Source: Phoronis australis (Eukaryota > Phoronida > Phoronidae). From it: a stretch of DNA of 64,000 bases. The position numbers and the translations under genes were made by a program. Under the pieces are notes generated by a model. It had not been told where the DNA came from. It made no database searches and was given only the letters and a program-made list of their open reading frames with translations. Numbering within the stretch: position 1 is the first letter of the stretch; each line of letters starts with the position of its first letter. The stretch lies in contig NMRA01000192.1 in the NCBI GenBank assembly GCA_002633005.1, positions 62,001-126,000 on the forward strand, read 5' to 3'. Below are positions 13,901-23,400 of the stretch, piece after piece.

Positions 13901-16518
13901 AATACAAAAATTTTCAATTAGATAAAATCTCAAAAATGCTGTACTAAATTATCATTTTCGTTTTCTGCAACTTTAATCTTTTAACAAAAATCGCATAAGC
14001 TCTATTTTTTATAGCCCCTCATGCAAAAGTGAAACATTTTAAAAACAATTCCCAAGAGCATTTTGAAGAAAAGTGCATCAAGCATAGTATCTGAAACTTT
14101 CATGTGAATCCGTTCAGCCACATCTGAGATGTGATGTTCCGAAGTTGGTAAAACTGAGCATTTCTCTCAGGTCCTACATAAACAGCACTACACACTAATA
14201 AAATTCTACCTAATCATGCAGAAAAACTTGCCCAACACAAATCACTAAGTGCTCTAAATTGACATTACTGATATAAGCACTGAAGCAATACAACGCTGTT
14301 GAAAATTCTGCCAATGTAACCTATGATAAGTGCTGAGAACCTGGTATTCAGCATACATTACATGATCACCAGAGTAGAGTATTTACTACCTTTCATATCT
14401 GTAGCACCGTTAGATCCAGGCACAGGCTTTTTGTCCCCAGACCCGTCACTGACACCTTGAGTTTCGACGACCTCATAGAAAAACTTGTCGGGAAGTAGGC
14501 CAAAGATATCGCCCACCTGCAGCACCTGGCTCTGATCTTTTGAAACAATCGACTTCTCACCCTCGCCATGTTTTCTGTAGAAGCAAGGATTGTTGTGTGT
14601 CTGTAAAGAAAATGTGTTTTGTTAATGGGAGACTTTCAAACAGCGACATGGCGACTGGTCACATGGGACCGGATGCCAGTGACCTCTAGAGGACGAAGAG
14701 GCATTCTACAACTTTTGCGTAAAGCATATTCTGTGTAATCACATAAAATGCTAAAGGAACTTTTCACAAAGTCAAACTGTTCCCCTCTGGCACATGCTGC
14801 GAAGACAAAATAACATCTGGTTCGGCGAAAATGATTCCCGCAAATCACTAAACCATGTCCAGTAAATATTCTGCAGTGCTGGTGAGCAACACTGCAAGAA
14901 CCTGGCTATGTGTGCCTGGGAGTTACGTCATTAGTGTCAAGGTCATACAGTTCTAGAATTTGTTGTTTTCATAATTACAAGTTGTTTATGAAAACAAGTT
15001 AGCATGGGATGTAAATCAACATAGTGTTGCTGTTTAATTCCTGCCATACTTTAGCATTCACCTTTAAGGGTTGGATAAAGTTTGCAACGAAGTAGTGGTT
15101 TTATGCGATAATGACTAATTTATAATAACATTTGAATATATATGATTTCAGACAACATTTTACTTAATTTAAAAAATGTTTTTGTGTCAAGGGCTTCTTA
15201 CTAAAACACTCAAAATAGCGTGCGGCATCAAATTTCACAAGTCAATTGAGACCTTGAGCTGAAATAACTTAAAAACCTAGTCGGTAATGCCATATCTGTC
15301 TCTAATGTCACACCAAACACGTGCGACATCAAAGAAAGACAATAAAGTGAAATTCTTAATGGAGAAATTTTTGTGTAAAAGTCAAAAACACTCAAATTTG
15401 AAGTGCTCAAAATAAATCGGTAAAAATCAGTAAACCCAGAAATATAATTAATGCCGTTAAAATATAACAGTGACATAATACAACAAAATTAATTTGGCTA
15501 CAAAATAATTTTAATCATTAACTTAATTAGAGGTGGCCTATGTTTAAGCAGCTGTAACAGAAAAACTAATTCCGTCACCCCCCCCACCCCTCTGGACTAT
15601 TTTGTGATACGCAGAAGGCAAAATCGAAATTACAAAATATGAAAACCAACAATAAATTAAAACTGTTTCGTATCCCTTTAAAGCCAAAATGGATCAAATC
15701 AGCTCCTTAGTCCTGACACTTTAAGTTCATCAACAGATTCCAATCACTAGGAAATCAAACATGTCACGCGACACACTGGCACAAATTACTTCAAATATTA
15801 TCCTATTTACATACGGAAGTTAAGACAAGATTTCCATCTTCATCTGTAGATATTTCGGCGTGGTTCCTGGATACTTTCTTGTCAGCAATCTAAAAGATAA
15901 CATTTAGCAACCAGTGAATTACTTGTAGAATTGCTTGAAGCTACTTTATGAAGATGCATAGCCAACACATTCCATTGCCTGTTAAAAATTATAATTAAAA
16001 TATAGAAACTACCAAAATTTTCAAGCTTTAATTAAAGCTAATCATGTCTCTGGTCACCTATCCTTCAACCCATTTTATGGAAACAAAGTTCAGTGGTAGA
16101 ACAATTTGAAGACTCTGCATTTTGATCCACTCTGTAGGGAGTACAAAACCAGGTGCCTCAATCCAGTAGTAATGCTTCATTACATGAAGTAATTCGCCAC
16201 GACCTGTGACTGTTGTTTCACTGAACACCTTGATGTTACCATTCTGTAGGGAGTACACCACCAGGTGCCTCAATCCAGCAGCAATGCTTCATTACCTGAA
16301 GTAACCCCCCTCAACCTATTACTGTTGTTTCACTAGGCACCTTGATATTACCACTCTGTAGGGAGTATATCACCAGGTGTCTTAATACAGCAGTAATGCT
16401 CCTTTACCTGAAGTAATTCCCCTCGACCTATGACTGTTGTTTCACTGGGCACCTTGATGTTGCCACTGGATGCCCCGTCTTCCGTCTCGACTGGCTTCAG
16501 TTCATACGACACAGGCAT
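7954..16518 (-). CDS. APLF: APLF-like DNA repair factor (FHA domain, Ku-binding motif, PBZ zinc finger); ten exons
   Basis: Aprataxin-and-PNKP-like factor, a nuclear scaffold for non-homologous end joining. Its FHA domain binds phosphorylated XRCC1/XRCC4, a short motif binds Ku, and PBZ fingers bind poly(ADP-ribose) (family knowledge). Phase-consistent exons: 16408-16518, 15815-15889, 14390-14600, 13507-13577, 12637-12853, 10468-10638, 10052-10230, 9531-9635, 9092-9270 and 7954-8070, giving 478 codons. FHA, about residues 1-105: GRG at 31-33, SRNH at 44-47, THNNPCFY at 63-70. RKLPEWMM at 179-186 matches the human Ku-binding motif in sequence and position. A basic AT-hook-like, acidic middle follows. 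The PBZ is split across an intron: CQYGDRCYR at 432-440, then H446 and HPGD at 452-455. Start: the first ATG before the FHA strand. The spacing C438 to H446 is one residue longer than usual. Only one PBZ is seen, against two in human. The last exon is uncertain (see 1195-1261). Confidence 0.9.
8376..8898. mobile_element. MITE-like element, TIR near TTATGTAGGACC, copy 1
   Basis: An element of about 520 bp in the ninth APLF intron, starting GTTACGTAGGACC and ending GTCCTACATAACC, which are inverted complements. It shares its internal order with the copy at 13650-14173: a GTAGAATTTGATT block, GCCCCTC near the middle, ATCTGAAA, and GAGATATGATG versus GAGATGTGATG. It has no coding capacity. The class is a non-autonomous DNA transposon of unknown superfamily; the target-site duplication is not clear. 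Confidence 0.7.
11581..12458. mobile_element. Foldback element with ~200-bp inverted arms in an APLF intron
   Basis: The left arm from 11581 (GAAAATTATGAGTCGTT..) and the reverse complement of the right arm ending at 12458 (GAAAATTATGAGTCGTT..) match for about 200 bp with scattered differences. Shared blocks include ACTTACTTGAGATGAAA, CCAGCCTCTGCT, GGTGGATTC and ATAGGTTGAATCT. The ~480-bp centre has no convincing open frame. It lies between the APLF exons at 10468-10638 and 12637-12853. A non-autonomous inverted-repeat transposon is the simplest reading. Confidence 0.8.
13071..13280. mobile_element. Short palindromic MITE in an APLF intron
   Basis: About 210 bp that folds on itself: CCTAATACACCTTGTTC...CAGTCGCC...GTGAGCC...AAAAACAATGCATTT on the left and its reverse complement (GTGTATAGTCC at the end) on the right, giving arms of about 75 bp. 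It lies between the APLF exons at 12637-12853 and 13507-13577. Non-coding. Confidence 0.75.
13650..14173. mobile_element. MITE-like element, TIR TTATGTAGGACC, copy 2
   Basis: Second copy of the family seen at 8376-8898, in the third APLF intron. It starts GGTTATGTAGGACC and ends GGTCCTACATAAAC. It lines up over the whole length with copy 1 in the same orientation, but with many differences, so both insertions are old. Non-coding. Confidence 0.7.
16132..16480 (-). repeat. Three tandem 112-bp units duplicating the 3' half of APLF exon 1
   Basis: Landmarks recur exactly 112 bp apart: CTGTAGGGAG at 16132, 16244 and 16356, and the GAAGTAA block at 16186, 16298 and 16410. The third unit contains the end of the real first exon (16408-16518) and its donor. 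The other two repeat the FHA strand (GNIKV..SETTV..GRGELL) plus a gtaatg donor, each preceded on the minus strand by an acceptor-like ccctacag. The unit at 16184-16243 is an open, in-frame 60-nt pseudo-exon. The unit at 16296-16355 has TGA in place of the FHA arginine codon. Confidence 0.85.
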
Positions 16519-16766
16519 GATGTCAGGAAAGACAGCTAGAACTATCAGACACAAAATAAATTAAAGTGACATATATGGTATGGTAGAACATACGGCACTG
16601 AGGAATTTGAGTAACTGCAATTGTATTGATAACAGTCCATCTACTTCTCCAAATTAATAGCAGGCGGAACCATGCTGGATTGCATAAAGTGCATGCAAGT
16701 AACCTTAGACTATCTACAAATAAAAGAGAAGCAGTGAATCCAGGATGTGGAAATTGTATTAGTTCT

Positions 16767-17560
16767 TTAATAGTCTGTTGAAGTTCCTGATTGGAGAACC
16801 TTTTTACACTCACAGACATGCTTACAGATGCTAAATGCACAATTGAAAGATGAGCTCTGCTGAATACAGAAGATCTGATTCTGGGCTAGGTTGCATAAAG
16901 TCGACAACACGAACGTGATGCCCTGGTATCTAATAGCAGTGCTGTCTAGTCTAGTGGGATTTGAACCCACGACCTTTTGACAGTAGGCATAACATATGAT
17001 CATACTAACTCCTCCACATTTTCTATTTAAACAAAATGAACCAAATAAAACCACTGTTAATATATATATCATCTCAATGCAAATGGTTAAAAATGCACCA
17101 ATGTATTACAGTGACTTGTCTCAAAAATAGCCGTCTCTAACATGTTAACAAAGTAGGTCAAATGTAGAAAACAAGTTGTGCTGACAGGACAGCCACCACA
17201 GTACTGACTGTCATATCTTGTAAAGAACCTCCCCTTCAAGTCAAGTTTACTCTTGATTATGCAGATGAGACTGGTATTTAATTGGAAGAGTACAGTATTC
17301 ATTTGTCCAAACCAGAGTTAACTTAGCACACACAGGACAAAAGTGTTGTTGTCAGCGTCATACAGGCAATTTAAAAGTGCAAAATATACCCTCAGTTTAG
17401 ACTCACAAGGTGAAAAAGCAACACCAGATTTTTTCATATGCAAAACAATTGAATATAATTATTGCACCAAAATCTTAAACTTACACTTAAGAAAATTAAC
17501 CATGATAACATACGTTCGAACATACCGTATATTCCATTGTGCGATTTTAAACTGTTAAAG
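16767..17560. repeat. Near-identical duplication, copy 1
   Basis: About 794 bp almost identical to 19144-19951, from TTAATAGTCTGTTG to AAACTGTTAAAG. Differences are a few substitutions and short indels. Copy 2 begins immediately after a single N at 19143, so the pair may be two haplotypes or overlapping contig ends rather than a genomic duplication. Confidence 0.9.
16925..17035 (-). repeat. tRNA-like (SINE-like) segment, also at 19302-19412
   Basis: On the minus strand GTGGGTTCAAATCCCAC is a perfect T-arm and RNA polymerase III B-box. The seven bases after it have no complementary acceptor strand at the expected distance, and no clean anticodon arm is visible. It is therefore not a functional tRNA gene; it is most simply a tRNA-derived SINE fragment. 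The same segment is present in the duplicated copy. Confidence 0.5.
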
Positions 17561-19142
17561 GTAGGTACGTGACAAAAAAATTCAAATTCTGATTTAATAT
17601 TTAAAAATGCACTGATTTAAAAAATCATCAAAAACAGATTCAAACAAAAAAAAAATTAACAAAATCCGTCGAGCCGTTAACTTTTTATGAATGTTTGAAG
17701 AGCGATAATTAGCCCTTTATTTTAGTCCACTGAATACATAGGAATAAAGCCGTATGTATGTGACCGAAAATTAGTTTTTTCACAATAACTTCCTCAATAC
17801 TTTTAATAACAACGTGAAAATTTCAGGATATGTCAATCCTAGCATTTACTTAGTGAGAGACATTTTTAAGACAACAAAAAATTCCAAATTCCAAAATGGC
17901 GGACAATATGGCCACCATTATGACTGCAAAAACGTCCTATTTTTACGTTAATGAACTATATGGTGCAATATACCATTAACGAACTATATGGTGTAATATA
18001 CCAAATGATAGGTCTTTTCATTGTTTTTTTGAAGAAAATGATGAAAAACATGTTTAGGCAATATTTTCGACATTTCCGCATAGCTGCCAAAATGGCTGCC
18101 AACATTACTGCATTAACGACCACCAGAAGAGATTGATTCAGCAACCATGATGTAAACCTAATATATGAATATTAAAGGTGTTTTCATGAACTGCAAGGAT
18201 ATCATACAATTGTGTTATGCATACATGTTTATTTTGTACAAAATGGCTGCCAAGATGGCTGCCACCCATAACAGAAAAGTAGTTGTAGTAATACAATTTT
18301 ACAAAACAAATGAAACCAAAACGAGATTCATTCAACTTTAAGCACAAACTTTTGCTTGACTGGCAACAACACTACCCAGAGGTTCAAAAGTTCATCTGTA
18401 ACAAATACAAGGGCACACTGAGTGCATCGCACAGAGCACAGATACAAAGGATCCTCATTATTTTAATCCCTCTAGAGGGTGCAATGCGGATGGAGCAAAT
18501 GCACTCGAAACTTTAGGAAATGCAGAATACATCAAATATAAATGAAAATGGGAAGGCATTGTAGTCTCCTAGAACCCTAACTACCAAGTTTCATGAAAAT
18601 CCATCAATGAACTCTAAAGATACACAAGAAAACGTACAAAAAAGTTGCCCTTGGGGGCACACCAACCGATTCCTTTTTTGTTCAGTGGTAACTTTCTGGC
18701 GCTTTATCTGCTGAGTCAAATGCTTGATCTGACATGCTTGAGTAGACTTCAGTGAAGACTTGAGATCATGAATGTTTTTTTTTTCCTTCGAAACATACTG
18801 TAGCTGTCTCTTTAGTTTTTGTTTCCTAGGTGTTAGGGCTTCTCGCTTAGAGGAAGGTGTTGAGGTAGATGGCTCTGATGCAACTGAAGGGCCAGCTTCA
18901 AGCTCTGGTTGTGTCAGCTCAGGAAATACAGGTTCATGGTGGGGGTCAGCAACCGCGCAAGACACAGGTTCTTCACTGGGTTCAGGAACGAGAGGAAACA
19001 ACTCTTCGCACACTTTAAACTGGCACATGCTTCTTTCATTTGAAACTGATTGATACTCTTTAGTGACCTATTCACCAGCGAGTTGATATTGCTTGTAGTA
19101 ATTTTCCAATTACCAATAAGTTCACGTTTTAAAGTTGACACT
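17561..19142. other. Segment between the duplicated copies: repeat-rich, with a decayed minus-strand open frame
   Basis: Holds a 27-bp direct repeat near 17950-18002 (GAACTATATGGTG twice) and several CAAAATGGCKGCC words (near 17893, 18088, 18238 and 18253). On the minus strand, 19141-18591, two overlapping frames read KRELIGNWKITTSNINSLVN then MCQFKVCEELFPL followed by a Ser/Pro-rich and a Lys/Gln-rich stretch. They look like one transposon-type protein broken by a frameshift and cut by the N. I do not recognise the family with certainty. Confidence 0.4.
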
Positions 19143-19143
19143 N

Positions 19144-19951
19144 TTAATAGTCTGTTGAAGTTCCTGATTGGAGAACCTTTTTACACTCACAGACATGCTT
19201 ACAGATGCCAAATGCACAATTGAAAGATGAGCTCTGCTGAATACAGAAGATCTGATTCTGGGCTAGGTTGCATGAAGTTGACAACACGAACGTGATGCCC
19301 TGGTATCTCATAGCAGTGCTGTCTAGTCTAGTGGGATTTGAACCCACGACCTTTTGACAGTAGGCATAACATATGATCATACTAACTCCTCCACATTTTC
19401 CATTTAAACAAAATGAACCAAATAAAACCACTGTTAATATATATATCATCTCAATGCAAATGGTTAAAAATGCACCAATGTACTACAGTGACTTGTCTCA
19501 AAATATCTGTCTCTAATATGTTAACAAAGTAGGTCAAATGTAGAAAACAAGTTGTGCTGACAGGACAGCCACCACAGTACTGACTGCCATATCTTGTAAA
19601 GAACCTCCCCTTCTTTTCTCTTCAAGTCAAGTTTACTCTTGATTATGCAGATGAGACTGGTATTTAATTGGAAGAGTACAGTATTCATTTGTCCAAACCA
19701 GAGTTAACTTAGCACACACACAGGACAAGTGTTGTTCACTGTTGTTGTCAGCGTCATACAGGCAATTTAAAAGTGCAGAATATACCCTCAGTTTAGACTC
19801 ACAAGGTGAAAAAGCAACGCCAGATTTTTTCATATGCAAAACAATTGGATATAATTATTGCACCAAAATCTTAAACTTGAACTTAAGAAAATTAACCATG
19901 ATAACATACGTTCGAACATATATTCCATTGTGCGATTTTAAACTGTTAAAG
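19144..19951. repeat. Near-identical duplication, copy 2, starting at an N
   Basis: Partner of 16767-17560. The base before it is N. If the duplication is artefactual, 17561-19142 would be sequence present on only one haplotype and the true APLF-DNAJC17 spacer would be about 1.5 kb. Confidence 0.9.
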
Positions 19952-20404
19952 GGACATGAAGTTAAGACACCGGCATCTTGTTTACGACAAATTCAAATTG
20001 TGAAGATTTTTTCTTTAAATTTGTGTGATTGCAACACATTGCAATGGCCCACGTTAAACTGTTTGAAAAGTAACAGCGCAATCGTACAAACCTTAGTTAT
20101 TCAACAAGGGTTATTTTGTTAAAAATGTGATCACAAATCCTCCATGATGCTCATTTACGACAAAGCTTGACAAAATTAAGCTGAAACGGGAAAGCAATTT
20201 TAATACACATAGACAGTTTTAACAGTTTTTCTACTTCATAGTATCAAAAATATAAATTACAATTCGAATATTTTACCGTATTAGGGAAATTTTGCAGCAT
20301 ATTTTGATTTCTTTTTCACTTTTCTAAACAACTTTTCTAACTTTACGTTACTTGTTTGTATACAATCGTATGTTCTTTTCTTTCGGAGGTAGAAAAGACT
20401 CATT

Positions 20405-20425
20405 TCTTTGAATATGGCGGATTTC
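20405..20425 (+). promoter_or_regulatory. YY1-like ATGGCGG word over the DNAJC17 start codon
   Basis: GAATATGGCGGAT fits the AANATGGCGG consensus bound by YY1 near transcription starts of many animal genes, and overlaps the initiator ATG at 20414. That the site is used here is inference. Confidence 0.35.
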
Positions 20426-23400
20426 ATGAAATTGGATTTGTATCAAATTCTCAATGTTCCAACCGATGCAAATGAAAAACAGGTACTTGACCAGCGTTAG
20501 TGCAATATCTGCATCTTTGGTAACTTCCGATAGCGTTGTGCACGCACCATTTCGCTTCTGCGGCATCTGACGTAACAGTGGCGCCCGCCACAATAGTAAT
20601 TCTTCGGAAAAAGATTTTTTTCTAAAATATTACATGTACACTGTATGATATTGCGCAAGACAATTTAGCTATACATCAGTTACAAACGTGTAGAGTGTAA
20701 TAGAATGACACGGCATGACAGATGAGGTAAAAACGTTGCACGTCAATTCACCTGAATATCGGGGTTGCGGCACCACAGTATTTCCCCTAATCAAATCAAA
20801 ACTTATCTTAGAGTAAAGAAGCTAATTACCTAAAGAAATCAGCTATAAAACTGATCTTTCAGTGGTGGATCCATCTGAAATGCTTGGCTACTTCAGAAGT
20901 GTCGACGGAAGTGCACGCACAGTTTATCTCCGCGCATTTTGCCGATGAGCCACGAAGACTCACTAATTCACAATGCAAAAAATTATATTTTCAGAGTGAG
21001 CCTCCCTCAATTTTTTCCAAGTTAGTTTACTTGGGCTTTACACACGCTAGCGGTGCCGTTTTTGTTTTGCTGGAGACGTTTTTTTTTATTTTTGGGTCCT
21101 GGCCCGAGGGGGGTTTAAACCCCCTGAACCCCCCCCCCCCGTAGATCCACCACTGTGTAACTCCTGTAACCATAGATTACAGACAACACGACATCGACAG
21201 ATTCGCAACTCCGACACTTTCTTGTGTAGTATCCTAGAGGAGGTGCCGCCCTCCAGTACAATGAAAAAAAATCGACATTAGTTGGTATTTTCATAGACTA
21301 AGACTCCAGAGCATTCAAGCTTAAAATGAAATGTCCAGCGGAGTATGTAAACTGCTATTGAAGTGCGAGATAGATTTTGAGTATGCGTGGCGGTTATTTC
21401 TGGAGTATTAATATGAGCTTTATTTTAGAAGTGTTGTGTGCTCTATATTAATTTTAGGTGTAGATTGATTTCAACTTAAATCTTCTAGAGACGCAAACAA
21501 ATAATAAAGTTCAAACATTCCTGGATTTTATGACAAATCACAATTTAAGACCTTCAATTACATACCCTACACGTCTTAGCCCCACATCAGCAACTTTAAT
21601 AGATAACTTCTTTGTATCAACATCATACGGTCACATACATACACACTCTGCTATTCTTTTCTCTTCGATTTCAGACCACTGTCCTATCTTCATTGCTTCA
21701 AAATCAATAAAGAAACTCCACCCTAAATGCCCTACTTTCGTCTCAAAATATTCTTACACACCGCAAACAAAAACTCACTTTCTCAATGGCTTGCGGAACT
21801 GCAATATCATGGAAAAGCTAGACCGCAGCTTAGATTGTGACCCTAATCACAACTACGCAATTCTCAGTGATGCTTTGACATATCTCACGAAAAAACACTT
21901 TGGTCCAAATAAATGGTATAATAAACACAAACGCGCACTTAACTCGTGGATTACACCTGGTATTTTAATTTTCATTCGTTACGGAGATAAACTGTAGAAA
22001 CAAACCAAGACAAACCCTCGCAACACACAATCCTACACTACATGGCACAAAAATGCAATTGGGGGGTCACTACACAATAGATCACTGCTTACAACACAGG
22101 TAAGTCGAAAGCATGTCTTGACTTCAAGGGCAGGAGATTCGAAGTGTTAAACTGCAGCGACGGATGTCTCAGCCACACACCAGGTGGCGCTCTCTGTAAA
22201 CCCAGCTGGTCTCCGCCGCTCTCCAACAGCGTCATTCTCCGTCAAGACTACAGTCGTGTGGCACTCTAGTCACACAACATTCCCCCTTGTTTAATTTTGA
22301 GGATTCCCACCCAAATCCAAACAACAAGTACGTATCTGTACACCAGCCCAGTTCGGAAACTATCATCAATATTTACACAAGTCTCCAACTGGCTGAAACA
22401 TTAAATTGAACATTTACACTTTTTATTCCAATTAATGCTTACCCCTACTGGGACTCATGAGTTCTCTGTCTCGACTTTCCTCTCTCCAACTCATCTTGTT
22501 GGTGGTGTCTGCCAGGTACGACTTTGGTCGGTTGACCTTGAAAACAACGTCTGCCGTAACCGACTATGGTCGGCTGATCTTGAGTCTGTTCATGCACTCC
22601 AACTCTGGTCGGCTGGACTACGTACTCGGGATACCCGCTGGTCACGACTAAGATGGCGTGGCCTCACTGGTGATCTGGAGGACTGCTGCCTGCAACTGAC
22701 TGTGGTCAGCCGCTCTGAATGATGCCTGCCCTTGCCGACTGATGATCAGAGTGGTGAGCTAGGTCGGTGCCAGTTGGGGTCAGAGGTTTTGGGGTGAAGA
22801 TGCTCGCCTAGACCGACTATGGTCGGCCGGCCTCCTCGGGGATGAGGTATGCCTGGGGCCTTGTCTCGAGCCTCATTGATACGGGCCCCTCCCTGCACGA
22901 CTTCACCCACGACCCGATTGTTGCTGACGATGTGGCTGGGCCGGTCACCCAAGGGGTCCACTACATTCTGAAGGGCTCCCAGTTAGGGTTTTACGAGCAT
23001 TCAATTTTTTAAACTTGGATACGAGGTCGGCAAAATCACTGATCCATATGGCGATGAAATTAACATGATTAGCAGACGGCATACTTGCCAGAAGTAAAAC
23101 TTGCTATGTCTGCCAGGTGTCACTAATGAATAGTCACGTCACAGCTTATGTGTAAGATCACAGATTTTGTCCATTGAAAATGTACGGAGTTGGCGGTCCA
23201 TGTACTGTAACTGTAACTTAGACAGTGACCACTGTCTCTAGCTGGCCCCAGTAGAGACGGTGAAGGTGCTATAGGAACTTCATACGCTGGAAGCTTTTCG
23301 GCTAATTATGCCTCACACTGATAAAAACATCAAAGTCATGTTATAACTACCTTTTGTGCATAGAGGGTCACCTAAGGAGGACGTCGATTTCCTTAATTCC

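Noticed and set aside
16925-16997. A tRNA gene on the minus strand
   Set aside because: Only the T-arm/B-box is intact; no acceptor stem pairs with the bases after it and no anticodon arm can be drawn, so it is better read as SINE debris.
22435-22722. A 95-codon plus-strand open frame
   Set aside because: It is the antisense shadow of the LTR-element tail; the repeated words arise from the hairpin repeats.
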